NCBI GenBank assembly: GCA_902554885.1
Contig: CACDPV010000003.1
Location: forward strand, 1-64,000
Direction of reading: 5' to 3'
From: Paracoccaceae bacterium
GTDB taxonomy: Bacteria; Pseudomonadota; Alphaproteobacteria; Rhodobacterales; Rhodobacteraceae
DNA length: 64,000 nt
Shown here: one piece after another, positions 47,020 to 56,231 of the stretch
Layout: each line of letters opens with the position of its first letter
Position numbering within the stretch: the first letter of the stretch is position 1
Notes under the pieces: generated by a model
Told to the model about the DNA's origin: nothing
What the model saw: only the letters and a program-made list of their open reading frames with translations
Database searches by the model: none
Translations under genes and position numbers: made by a program

Positions 47020-49050
47020 TTACGTGTACAATCCCCTAGATTCAATCAGCGCATTAGGGTCAGGCAATCGTCCTCTAAAATTGACATAAAGAATTTCTGG
47101 CTCTTCAGACCCACCAGCAGCCAGGATATTTTTTTCGAGGGATTTTGCGACCCTTGAGTCAAAAGGATCGTTTACTTCAGTAAAAGCAGAAAAGGCATCA
47201 GCTTCCATTACCTCAGACCACATGTAACTATAATATCCGCTGGCATAGCCACTGCCAGAAAAAACATGGGCAAAATGTGGTACTGCGTGCCGCATTCCAA
47301 TGGCAGCTGGTATTTGTAATTTTTGAAGTATCTGGTCTTGCCGTTTCATTATATCATCAGGAGGCTCGTATAGATGTAGATATAAATCTACGAAAGCTGA
47401 CGCAAGGTATTCGGTTGTCTGAAATCCCATATCAAATGTGGATGCCTCCAAAATAGCCGAAAGCATATCTGGCGCTAAAGGCTCTCCAGTATCGCAATGC
47501 GTTGCAAATTCTTCTAATATTTCAGGAACTTCCAGCCAATGCTCAAACAATTGACTGGGTAATTCAACAAAATCACGAGCGACTGATGTCCCAGAAATAA
47601 TATCGTAAGTTACGTCTGATAAGATTTGGTGTAGCGCATGCCCAAATTCGTGAAAGAGAGTTTTCGCATCGTCAAACGAAAGCACCGTATTTTCGAGCTT
47701 GGAAAAATTACAGACGTTTATTACAATTGGTATTTGTTTCTTAGGAAACTTTGCTTGCGATCGCATAGCACTGCACCATGCACCTGATCTTTTCGATGGC
47801 CGCGCGAAATAGTCGCCAATAAATACTGCAATATCCACTCCTTTTCTAGATACTGTCCAAGCACGACAATCTTCGTGATACAAAGGTACATCCAGGGCTG
47901 AAAACTCAAGCTCAAACAATTTATATGCACATTTAAAGACTGCATTAACGAGGTTATCCAATTGAAAGAAAGGTTTTATATTTTCTTCATTCAAATCGTA
48001 TTCTAGTAAGCGCCTACGCTCTGCATAAAAACGCCAATCCCAAGCTTTCAAAGTGTCGTTGATACCATCCTCAAGCAACATGGATGTTAAAATAGTCTCA
48101 TCTTTAATTGCTGCCTCTCGAGCGGGAGCCCATACTGTTTTTAGTAATTTATCTACAGCTTCAGGAGAAGATGCCATCTCAGTTTCTAATTTATAATGTG
48201 AATAGGACTCAAATCCCAGAATTTTTGCCATTTCTGCTCGCAAGTTAAGTGTTTTATGAGCAAGTCTTACATTGTTGCGATCACCTACACTGGCGCCACG
48301 TTTTGTCCAGGCAACATATGCACGCTCCCTAAGCTCACGATCAGAACAAAATTGCAAGAAAGGTGTAATTAGTGAGCGGGAAAGAGTTAAAACCGCCTGA
48401 TTTATACCTCGGTCTTTACCAGCCTGTTCCAAGGCCTGAACTAAAAATGATGGGAGCGATTCCAGAGTCTCGCGCTCTAATTTTAAAAACCAATCACGCT
48501 CATCATTCAAAAGGTTTTGAGAAAACTTAGTACCTATTTCGGCAAGTTTTTTACTTATGCTTTGAAATCGTGCCTTATTTTTTCCCGTCAAAGCAGCGCC
48601 TGAACGCAGAAAGTTTCTGTGAACCAACATTAAAACTCTCACTTGCTCTTTGTTTAAGCTTTGTAATTTTTTTGTATCCACAACTCGGGCAATTCTTTTA
48701 AATAGCTCACTATTTGAATAAATTTTGTTATTATAATCACTGAGCTTAGCTGAAAAAACTAAAAGTAGTTGGTCCCTTTTCTCGTTGGTGTGAGCACCTG
48801 CTACAGTATAAAAAGTGGATACCACCTGATCTAGTAATCGACCTTTTTTGAGCAGAGCTTCAATTGTATTTTCAAAAGTTGGCTCATCATTATTTGAGAT
48901 AATTTCGTCAATCTCTCTTAAAGCTTCAGAACAGGCAATCGCCAGTGCAGGCTCGAAGTGTTCATCATTAATGATATCAAAAGGAGCAATTTTATGTGGA
49001 GTTTCCCAATTTCCTAATAATGGATTTGGTATTTTGTCAGTTTTTTCCAT
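47020..49050 (-). CDS. M3 family oligopeptidase
   Basis: This 676-residue zinc metallopeptidase of the thimet oligopeptidase family has the HExxH motif in LFHEFGHALHQ, with the Zn-ligand Glu expected about 25 residues later in the following helix. The C-terminal part contains FAHVFSGSGYASGYYSYMWSEV, typical of bacterial PrlC/Dcp enzymes. It degrades short peptides in the cytoplasm. The frame is open from a GTG at 49056, but the ATG at 49050 has AGGA in front. It overlaps the thiF-like gene by 14 bases. Confidence 0.92.
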   Translation of the reverse strand: MEKTDKIPNPLLGNWETPHKIAPFDIINDEHFEPALAIACSEALREIDEIISNNDEPTFENTIEALLKKGRLLDQVVSTFYTVAGAHTNEKRDQLLLVFSAKLSDYNNKIYSNSELFKRIARVVDTKKLQSLNKEQVRVLMLVHRNFLRSGAALTGKNKARFQSISKKLAEIGTKFSQNLLNDERDWFLKLERETLESLPSFLVQALEQAGKDRGINQAVLTLSRSLITPFLQFCSDRELRERAYVAWTKRGASVGDRNNVRLAHKTLNLRAEMAKILGFESYSHYKLETEMASSPEAVDKLLKTVWAPAREAAIKDETILTSMLLEDGINDTLKAWDWRFYAERRRLLEYDLNEENIKPFFQLDNLVNAVFKCAYKLFELEFSALDVPLYHEDCRAWTVSRKGVDIAVFIGDYFARPSKRSGAWCSAMRSQAKFPKKQIPIVINVCNFSKLENTVLSFDDAKTLFHEFGHALHQILSDVTYDIISGTSVARDFVELPSQLFEHWLEVPEILEEFATHCDTGEPLAPDMLSAILEASTFDMGFQTTEYLASAFVDLYLHLYEPPDDIMKRQDQILQKLQIPAAIGMRHAVPHFAHVFSGSGYASGYYSYMWSEVMEADAFSAFTEVNDPFDSRVAKSLEKNILAAGGSEEPEILYVNFRGRLPDPNALIESRGLYT

Positions 49051-50092
49051 CAGCACATATCCTGCAAGTAGTAGCTTTGTTAAGCTTTATTATTCTTATT
49101 TCAGATTGTATGGCGTCATAAATCAGCATGACACCTCTTAGCCCATTTCCTATATCCAGAATGTGTTTAATTGCCTCTGCAGCCATCAAAGTACCAACTA
49201 CGCCTGGCAATGCCGAAAACACTCCTGCCTCAGCACAAGTAGGAGCTAAATCGTCTGCTGGTTTTTCAGGAAAAACACACTCATAACATGGGGAGTTTAT
49301 AGCATGATCAAACACCATTATCTGTCCTTCCCACTGACTAAGGGCACCAGAAATAACTACTTTAGAAAGAGATTTTGCAACTTCATTCACCAAATATCGA
49401 GTTTCGAAATTATCACTACCCTCAATAATTATATCGTATTCAGACAGAAGTTCATTAGCTATATCTTGGTTTAAGCGTCTGTTGTAAGGTTTAACCACAA
49501 CATGCGGGTTCTGCTCTTTAATTGCTTTTTGCGCAGAAAATACCTTAGGAACGCCTATTGAGTTGTCATTATGAATTATTTGACGCTGGAGGTTCGATTG
49601 ATCGACAACATCATTATCAATAATCCCAATTTTACCGATGCCAGCTGCAGAAAGGTACTGCAGAACTGGAGAGCCTAAACCACCAGCACCTACTACTAGT
49701 ATCGAAGTTGATTTAAGCTTTTTTTGGCCCGACCCACCTATTTCACGCATTATCACATGCCGCGAGTATCGGTCCAACTCAATATCCGAAAAAGTTACTT
49801 CGGAAGTGTTAATTGGCAAATTTTCTTTAGTGTTTTTTGTAGATATAGATCTTATACGCCTGAGAATCTCTCGATAAAAATATACTACCAAAAATATACT
49901 TACTAAAAGCACCCAAGGTTCTAAACTACCACCTAACAAAACACGAAGATTATTTTCTGGTGGTAATGTTAAATGAACACATAAAATAAAAACCGACAGA
50001 CCGATTGCAACTGCAGGAACAATTGATTTAGACAACTTTAATTTGCGAGCCAAAACCCAAAAGACAACGAATCCAAAAATAATAGAGATCAT
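49037..50092 (-). CDS. ThiF/MoeB-family adenylyltransferase with N-terminal membrane segments
   Basis: This 351-residue protein has two or three hydrophobic segments at residues 1-75 (for example IFGFVVFWVLARKL and VAIGLSVFILCVHL), then an E1-like domain. The domain shows YSRHVIMREIGGSGQKKL, the nucleotide motif VVGAGGLGSPVLQYLSAAGIGKIGIID, DQSNLQRQIIH and IIEGSDNFETRYLVN, and a CxxC (C272-type) and CRIC for zinc. ThiF/MoeB enzymes activate the C-terminus of a ubiquitin-like sulfur carrier for molybdopterin or thiamine synthesis. The membrane anchor is unusual for E. coli MoeB. It overlaps dut upstream and the peptidase downstream. Confidence 0.85.
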   Translation of the reverse strand: MISIIFGFVVFWVLARKLKLSKSIVPAVAIGLSVFILCVHLTLPPENNLRVLLGGSLEPWVLLVSIFLVVYFYREILRRIRSISTKNTKENLPINTSEVTFSDIELDRYSRHVIMREIGGSGQKKLKSTSILVVGAGGLGSPVLQYLSAAGIGKIGIIDNDVVDQSNLQRQIIHNDNSIGVPKVFSAQKAIKEQNPHVVVKPYNRRLNQDIANELLSEYDIIIEGSDNFETRYLVNEVAKSLSKVVISGALSQWEGQIMVFDHAINSPCYECVFPEKPADDLAPTCAEAGVFSALPGVVGTLMAAEAIKHILDIGNGLRGVMLIYDAIQSEIRIIKLNKATTCRICADGKN

Positions 50093-50559
50093 TAATCTAT
50101 CCCAGTAGACCCAAAACCCATCGATCCACGCGCTGTTTTGGATATCTCAGTAGAAACTTCAAATTTCACCTGGACTACATTTGCAACAACTAACTGCGCA
50201 ATACGGTCACCATGAGAAATTTTGAATTCATCATCCCCGGAGTTAAACAGTATAACTGAGATTTCTCCTCTGTAATCGCAATCAATAGTCCCTGGACTGT
50301 TTAAAATCGTTACACCATTCTTGATTGCTAATCCGGATCTAGGTCTGATCTGCACCTCATGGCCTGGTGGTATCTCCATCATTAACCCAGTAGGAATCAA
50401 CGATCTACTCTTGGGCATTAATATCTTGCCTGCTTTTCGTATATTACCTGGAAAGTTTGCTCTTAGATCCGCTCCAGATGACCCTTCAGTTTCATATTTT
50501 GGTATTGGTATTTCTGTATCCGCATCAGGTGCATGCCTTAATTTCAGAGTCAAATACAT
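50092..50559 (-). CDS. dut: dUTP diphosphatase
   Basis: This 155-residue trimeric dUTPase has SGADLRA, PRSGLAIKNGV, GTIDCDYRGEI, GDRIAQLV and the C-terminal arginine-finger segment RGSMGFGSTG. The frame is open upstream, but the ATG at 50559 overlaps the coaBC stop by one base (TGATG), the expected arrangement. It removes dUTP and provides dUMP. Confidence 0.96.
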   Translation of the reverse strand: MYLTLKLRHAPDADTEIPIPKYETEGSSGADLRANFPGNIRKAGKILMPKSRSLIPTGLMMEIPPGHEVQIRPRSGLAIKNGVTILNSPGTIDCDYRGEISVILFNSGDDEFKISHGDRIAQLVVANVVQVKFEVSTEISKTARGSMGFGSTGID

Positions 50560-51755
50560 CAAACTTCCAAAGCGGTACATATTTTTGCTGCTAATTTTTT
50601 AGCAACTGACTTTTTTGACATCAAAGGCCATTCTTCTTTCTGCTTCGCAGAAATAAGACAGATCTTATTTTCATCGCCACCCATATATCCTTTACTCGAC
50701 GATACATCATTTGCAATGACCCAGTCACAACCTTTTTTCTTAAATTTGGTCTCGGCATTTTTATGTAAATCTTCAGTTTCGGCGGCAAATCCAATCACCA
50801 AAGAAGGCCTATCATCCTTTAAATTACCAACGTCACGTAAAATATCTGGATTTTCGTTAAATTTTAAAACAGGAGGTCCATTGCTATTTTTTTTGATTTT
50901 TTGCTCTGATACATGATCAATGTACCAATCACTGACTGCTGCAACAAAGATTGCAACATCAGCAGGTAATTGAGCCAGCACAGCTTTATGCATCTCTCGC
51001 CCAGACTTTACCTTAGTTAACTCTACATTAGCCGGAATTGGCGCCGTACTCGGGCCAGTAATAAAAATTACATTAGCACCCAAATCTGCCAAGGCGCTAG
51101 CTATCGCCGAACCTTGCTCACCGGAGGACCTATTTGCAATGTATCTAACGGGATCAATCATTTCATGTGTTGTACCTGAGGTAACAATAATGCGCTTACC
51201 TGAAAGTGGCCCTTGCTTAAAATAACTATTCAGAAATGCTACGATCTCGGTTGGTTCAGACATTCTGCCCAGTCCAAATTCTCCACAAGCCATACCACCT
51301 TCATTGGGCCCAATTGTAATAATGCCATCATCATTTATGGCATTAAGATTTCTCTGGGTTGCTGGATGGTGCCACATACGCACATTCATAGATGGAGCCA
51401 CTAATACTGGTTTATCTGTGGCCAGTAAGAGTGTAGATGCAAGATCATCGCAGCTTCCTTGTGCCATCTTTGACAAAAAATCAGCTGACGCTGGAACAAC
51501 TAGAATTATGTCTGCAGACCTTGAAAGTTCTATGTGACCCATCTCTGCTTCTGCGGTTAGATCAAACAATTCAGTATAGACCTTTGATCCAGCAATAGCA
51601 GCAACCGATATTGGTTTTATAAACTGTTGAGCAGATTTGGTCATTACAGGAACGACAATGGCGTTGTTTGTTTGCAACAATCGTATCAACTCAATAGACT
51701 TGTAAGCAGCAATTCCCCCAGTGATTACCAGTAGAACCGTTTTTCCTTCTAACAT
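50559..51755 (-). CDS. coaBC: Bifunctional phosphopantothenoylcysteine decarboxylase/synthetase
   Basis: This 398-residue fusion of CoaC (N-terminal, flavin-dependent decarboxylase; VTGGIAAYKSIELIR, APSMNVRMWHHPA) and CoaB (C-terminal synthetase; IIVTSGTTHEMIDPVRYIANRSSG, FAAETEDL). It makes 4'-phosphopantetheine in CoA synthesis. The frame is open from a TTG at 51770, but the ATG at 51755 has GAGGAT in front. It is the first gene of a coaBC-dut-thiF-peptidase operon with overlapping genes. Confidence 0.96.
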   Translation of the reverse strand: MLEGKTVLLVITGGIAAYKSIELIRLLQTNNAIVVPVMTKSAQQFIKPISVAAIAGSKVYTELFDLTAEAEMGHIELSRSADIILVVPASADFLSKMAQGSCDDLASTLLLATDKPVLVAPSMNVRMWHHPATQRNLNAINDDGIITIGPNEGGMACGEFGLGRMSEPTEIVAFLNSYFKQGPLSGKRIIVTSGTTHEMIDPVRYIANRSSGEQGSAIASALADLGANVIFITGPSTAPIPANVELTKVKSGREMHKAVLAQLPADVAIFVAAVSDWYIDHVSEQKIKKNSNGPPVLKFNENPDILRDVGNLKDDRPSLVIGFAAETEDLHKNAETKFKKKGCDWVIANDVSSSKGYMGGDENKICLISAKQKEEWPLMSKKSVAKKLAAKICTALEV

Positions 51756-52004
51756 ATTATCCTCAGTCAAACTAAAACAGTTTTGCAGACGAAATCTAAG
51801 AAAGATATAGTAATAAGCCTGGAAAGTAGCAAGGCATCAGTCATGCCCTACCTTTAAACTAAAATCTACTGGTATTTAGGTCGCCTACCAAATTGATTTA
51901 AACGAGGCAAATCTAATAGAAAACACAAACCATAATAAAATGGGCCAGCACGCTTAAAATCTATACTATTGGCCAAGGTGCTTATTGGTTCACATATCTC
52001 CCAT

Positions 52005-52880
52005 TTATAGAAAATTGTGAACTTCACGCGCATTTTTATCCAAAAATCGACGCATTTTGGTAAAAGCAGCGGCTTCTATTTGGCGAACGCGTTCCTTGGA
52101 AAGACCTAGCTCCTGACCTAAACTTTCTAGCGTTCGAGGCTCATCAATTACTTGTCTTTCTTTGACAATAAATTTTTCTCGATCAGATAAGCCATCCATT
52201 GCTCCAAGCAGCCAATTACGAAGGTTCTCCTGATCGTGAGCTTCTTCCACGGTCTGAGAATCAACGGAGTCTTCATCCTCTATTATATCAATCCATTCAC
52301 GCCCATCTTCATCGGATGCTTGCGTAGCATTTAGGGAATAATCAGTACCCGATAGCCGACCATCCATCATTTCCACATCACCAATGGGTACGCCTATCTC
52401 TGTGGCTATCATTTCATGCAATTGGCTCCTGTCTAATGGCCCACCATCTTGCATAGCTTCACGTTCGATTTGGGCTTGAACCCGTCTCATGTTAAAAAAT
52501 AGAGATTTCTGACTACTCGTAGAGCCAGTTCTTACTAACGACCAGTTGCGCATTACATAATCTTGGATACCAGCTTTTATCCACCAAACGGCATATGTCG
52601 AAAATCGAACACCACGATCAGGATCAAATTTATCAGCAGCCTTCATTAAGCCCAACCCAGCTTCCTGAATTAAATCCGACATCGGTGCGCCGTACCTTTT
52701 AAATTTAGAGGCCATTGAAATCGCTAACCGCATGTACGCGCTTATCAATCGATGCAACGCTTTTTCGTCCCGATTATTCTTCCAAGCATAAGCTAACTGT
52801 AATTCTGTTTCAGCGTCTAATAACTCGGCTTTCATTGCTTTCCTTGATAAAGCCCTGTCCCCACCGATATCTAAAGCCAT
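52005..52880 (-). CDS. rpoH: RNA polymerase sigma-32 factor RpoH
   Basis: This 291-residue sigma-70 family protein has region 2 (LIQEAGLGLMKAADKFDPDRGVRFSTYAVWWIKAGIQDYV), the RpoH box SQKSLFFNMRR, and a region 4 helix-turn-helix (LESLGQELGLSKERVRQIEAAAFTKM). It directs heat-shock transcription. The frame extends to a TTG at 52892, but the ATG at 52880 has GGAG 6 bases upstream. Roseobacters often have two RpoH paralogues; which one this is cannot be decided from the sequence alone. Hsp20 and groESL lie within 10 kb. Confidence 0.94.
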   Translation of the reverse strand: MALDIGGDRALSRKAMKAELLDAETELQLAYAWKNNRDEKALHRLISAYMRLAISMASKFKRYGAPMSDLIQEAGLGLMKAADKFDPDRGVRFSTYAVWWIKAGIQDYVMRNWSLVRTGSTSSQKSLFFNMRRVQAQIEREAMQDGGPLDRSQLHEMIATEIGVPIGDVEMMDGRLSGTDYSLNATQASDEDGREWIDIIEDEDSVDSQTVEEAHDQENLRNWLLGAMDGLSDREKFIVKERQVIDEPRTLESLGQELGLSKERVRQIEAAAFTKMRRFLDKNAREVHNFL

Positions 52881-53075
52881 AATGTTCTCCAACCAATAAA
52901 TAATTACTTTTAGTTATCAAGTTGTGTACGTGGCATTAGTTAATTTGGATCATTAACGACTAATTTTTTTTCCTTACATTTAGAACAAGATATCAATTAT
53001 GGCCTGAAAAAGTGTCTTATTCTATCGATTTTGCGATAACAGAATCCTACCGGCTGCGTTAAACCGAAGTAATTT

Positions 53076-54023
53076 TTAATTTTTAAAACAACTAAGCTTT
53101 TGTTCAATCGAATCCCAGATGCTACCAGCAGCATTTATACCGTCAAAACGCTCTAACTCTTGAAGACCCGTGGGTGACGTAACATTAATTTCTGTCAGAA
53201 ATTCACCAATAACGTCAATACCTACAAAAATTTGTCCTTTTTCTCTTAAAGTCGGCCCAATAGTTTCACAAATGTCGAGATCACGCTTTGTTAAGCTTGC
53301 TTGATTTGCAGTCCCACCGACGTGCATATTTGATCTTATCTCACCAGAGATTGGCACTCGGTTTATTGCACCCACTGGATCCCCATTGACAAGAATAATT
53401 CTCTTATCCCCTTTATTTACCTGTGGCAAGAACTTCTGCGCTACCAATGGTTCTCGAGAAAAGTTCGAATACATCTCAACAATAGACTCCAAATTTTGGT
53501 CGTTAAGATTTAGACGCAAAACTCCGGAGCCACCATTTCCATACAATGGTTTCAATATTATATCGCCATACTTCTCCTTAAAAGCCTTTAACACATTAAT
53601 ATCCCTGGTAATTGTTGTGGGTGGTATCAACTCAGGGAAATTTAGAACAAGTAATTTCTCAGGAAAATTCCTAACCCAAAAAGGATCATTAACTACAAGA
53701 GTTTGTGCCGTTAGCGCATCTAGGATGAAAGTTGTTGTAATGTAATGCATATCAAAGGGAGGATCCTGCCTTAGCCAAACGACATCAAACTCGTTAAGCT
53801 CAACGACTTCTTCTTGCCCAAGCTCTACACTCTTATTCCCTTGACCAATAATTTTAAAAAAATGCCCTGCTGCAATCGCTTTGCCATTTTCCGAGGTCAG
53901 CTTGTCTGGCTCATAGTAAAATAATAGATGACCTCTGAGCTGTGCTTCTTCGGCTATCCGGAAAGTGCTGTCAGCTTTTGTGTCCACCTTTGTAATTGGA
54001 TCCATCTGAAAAGCTACTTTCAT
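53076..54023 (-). CDS. gshB: Glutathione synthetase
   Basis: This 315-residue ATP-grasp enzyme has the start MKVAFQMDPITKVDTKADSTFRIAEEAQLRGH, VWLRQDPPFDMHYITTTF, and the ATP-binding DIILKPLYGNGGSGV, with the late FVGIDVIGEFLTEINVTSPTG. It joins gamma-glutamylcysteine and glycine. The ATG at 54023 follows a GGAG; the further upstream frame is not conserved. It is a single gene between rpoH and rsmI. Confidence 0.96.
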   Translation of the reverse strand: MKVAFQMDPITKVDTKADSTFRIAEEAQLRGHLLFYYEPDKLTSENGKAIAAGHFFKIIGQGNKSVELGQEEVVELNEFDVVWLRQDPPFDMHYITTTFILDALTAQTLVVNDPFWVRNFPEKLLVLNFPELIPPTTITRDINVLKAFKEKYGDIILKPLYGNGGSGVLRLNLNDQNLESIVEMYSNFSREPLVAQKFLPQVNKGDKRIILVNGDPVGAINRVPISGEIRSNMHVGGTANQASLTKRDLDICETIGPTLREKGQIFVGIDVIGEFLTEINVTSPTGLQELERFDGINAAGSIWDSIEQKLSCFKN

Positions 54024-54118
54024 CGCTTGCACTCCATTTGATCTACAGCGGTCCATCTTTAGAACAAACTCGGGAAAGGTTTCAATGTATTTTAAGAATT
54101 AGGGGAAAAATTTAGCGA

Positions 54119-54988
54119 TTATTTCTCTTCAGAAACATCACGAATAGACAATGCCAGGCTGTAGACATAACGCTTACTCAAGCCATGAGCGGCGGCAACG
54201 AAATTAGAAGCATCTTTCAAACTCATTTTATCAAGTACAACACTTAACTGAGCCCTTATGTCTGTGTCCGTCAAGCTTGTTGACAAAGGACGGTCAAGTA
54301 GCACTACCAGCTCTCCCTTTAAATTCTCTTTTTGTATGAGGGCATATAATTCACCCAATGTGCCAGATATTATTTGTTCGAATTTTTTTGTTAACTCACG
54401 AGCGATGACTGCACGTCGATTTTCCCCCATGACAGCAATTAAATCATTAAATACTTTTGTTAATCTTTTTGGCGACTCATAAAAAATTAAGGTGCTCGGT
54501 ATTTGCGCGAGCTCTTTCAACCTTTCACGTCTTTTTTCTTTGCCAACCGGTAGAAATCCTTCAAAGAAAAAGCGATCAGTGGGTAACCCAGAAAGACTTA
54601 ATGCAGTAAGACACGCAGATGCACCTGGCACTGAAGTAACATAAAAACCTCTTTCTGCTGCCTGTTTTGAAAGTTGATATCCCGGATCAGCAATTAATGG
54701 CATACCTGCATCTGATGCATAGGCTACCGCCTTATTTGAGCTCAACAAACTCAAAATTTTTGGCCGTACGCGATCACCATTAAAATCGTTGTATGAAAAC
54801 AAGGGTCTACCATTGATTGAAATATTATGTATGTTCAGTAGCTTACGCATCGATCGAGTATCTTCCGCTACTATTGCGTCACAGGAATGTAGAACATCAA
54901 GTGCCCTGAGCGTTATGTCTCTAGCCGAACCTAATGGTGTTGCAACAAGATAAAGACCTGACTTCAATTTTTCATAATGATAATTCAC
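54119..54988 (-). CDS. rsmI: 16S rRNA (cytidine(1402)-2'-O)-methyltransferase RsmI
   Basis: This 289-residue tetrapyrrole-methylase-fold enzyme has LYLVATPLGSARDITLRALDVL, VAEDTRS, ASDAGMPLIADPGYQL and FIFYESPKRL-type motif (TLIFYESPKRL). It methylates C1402 of 16S rRNA. It is divergent from the LpoA-like gene over a 52-base gap, the standard pairing in alphaproteobacteria. Confidence 0.95.
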   Translation of the reverse strand: MNYHYEKLKSGLYLVATPLGSARDITLRALDVLHSCDAIVAEDTRSMRKLLNIHNISINGRPLFSYNDFNGDRVRPKILSLLSSNKAVAYASDAGMPLIADPGYQLSKQAAERGFYVTSVPGASACLTALSLSGLPTDRFFFEGFLPVGKEKRRERLKELAQIPSTLIFYESPKRLTKVFNDLIAVMGENRRAVIARELTKKFEQIISGTLGELYALIQKENLKGELVVLLDRPLSTSLTDTDIRAQLSVVLDKMSLKDASNFVAAAHGLSKRYVYSLALSIRDVSEEK

Positions 54989-55040
54989 CTCTAGACCCCA
55001 CCTTAAACACGTCTATTATGAAGGTCTGAATTAGAATTCT

Positions 55041-56231
55041 ATGCGAGCTTTGGTTATGACTCTTCAACTGTCACGATTTGCAAAAAAAATACCATCAGTT
55101 CCATTAATAGCCATATTAATGTTTTTCATAAGTGCATGCGAAATGCAAACCTCTTCAGTAGGGACTGGTCAATTGATTAATTTAGAGGAGCCTATTCCAG
55201 TCGCTTTACTAGTTCCAAAAACTTCTCGCAATGCGTCCAGTGTAGCCACTAGTCTTGAAAATGCCACTCGGCTTGCAATATCTCAATTGGATACCGCAAG
55301 AATAAATCTAAAAGTATATGATACATACGGATCTTCTAAGATTGCAGCCAATCAGGCCAAGCTAGCAGTAAAGGAGGGCGCAAAAATTATCATCGGACCT
55401 CTCTTTGGAGACGCCGCCAACGAAGTAGGGCTCGAACTGTCCAACAAGAATATTAATGTGATAAGTTTTTCAAACAACCCCACCGTAGCTGGTGGTAACT
55501 TGTTTATAATCGGAAAGACATTCGAAAATACTGCTGAACGCTTAATTAATTTTGCTTCCACCAAAGGGAAAAGAAGAGCCGTGATTATATACCCTGACAC
55601 CGTTGAAGGTAGACTGGGACGCGACGCACTGGAGGCTGCAACGAAAAAGTCAAAAATTAGGATCGTTGCAACACAAAGCTTTTCATTTACGCAAGAAAGT
55701 GTGGTGAATTCAGTTCCACTCGTAAGAGCAGCAACGAAAATATATGACGCTGATTTACTTTTGCTTACTTCGAATAGTGCAGGCGCATTGCCATTGTTAG
55801 CTCAGCTACTACCTGAGGCTGGACTTAATCCCCAAAAAATCCAGTATGCTGGACTGGCCAGATGGGACATACCTTCACAAAACATAGCTTTACCAGGTCT
55901 TCAAGGAGGTTGGTTTACAGTACCTGAAACAGTAAGATATGAAATTTTTTCAGATCACTACTTCGCAGAATATCGAGAAAAACCACATCCACTAGCGGGA
56001 TTAGCGTTTGATGCTATTTCAGCAATTGGTGCCCTTGCACAATCAGGACACTCCAATGCAGTGACAACAAGAGCTCTTACAAGAAAATCGGGCTTTACCG
56101 GTGTCGATGGGATTTTCCGTTTCACACCCGCTGGGTCCAACCAGCGCGGTTTAGCTATCGCACAAATCAAAAACTCACAGGTGAACATAATTGACGACGC
56201 GCCCCAATCGTTTAACCATTCCGGTATGTGA
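55041..56231 (+). CDS. Penicillin-binding protein activator, LpoA/LppC-like lipoprotein
   Basis: This 396-residue protein has a type II signal: hydrophobic LIAILMFFISAC with the lipobox Cys at about 33. The mature domain has the periplasmic-binding fold of LppC/LpoA (IPVALLVPKTSRNASSVA and AANQAKLAVKEGAKIIIGPLFG). In gammaproteobacteria LpoA activates PBP1A from the outer membrane; the alphaproteobacterial protein is shorter and its partner is not proven. A second ATG at residue 6 is possible. Its end overlaps glnD. Confidence 0.85.
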   Translation: MRALVMTLQLSRFAKKIPSVPLIAILMFFISACEMQTSSVGTGQLINLEEPIPVALLVPKTSRNASSVATSLENATRLAISQLDTARINLKVYDTYGSSKIAANQAKLAVKEGAKIIIGPLFGDAANEVGLELSNKNINVISFSNNPTVAGGNLFIIGKTFENTAERLINFASTKGKRRAVIIYPDTVEGRLGRDALEAATKKSKIRIVATQSFSFTQESVVNSVPLVRAATKIYDADLLLLTSNSAGALPLLAQLLPEAGLNPQKIQYAGLARWDIPSQNIALPGLQGGWFTVPETVRYEIFSDHYFAEYREKPHPLAGLAFDAISAIGALAQSGHSNAVTTRALTRKSGFTGVDGIFRFTPAGSNQRGLAIAQIKNSQVNIIDDAPQSFNHSGM

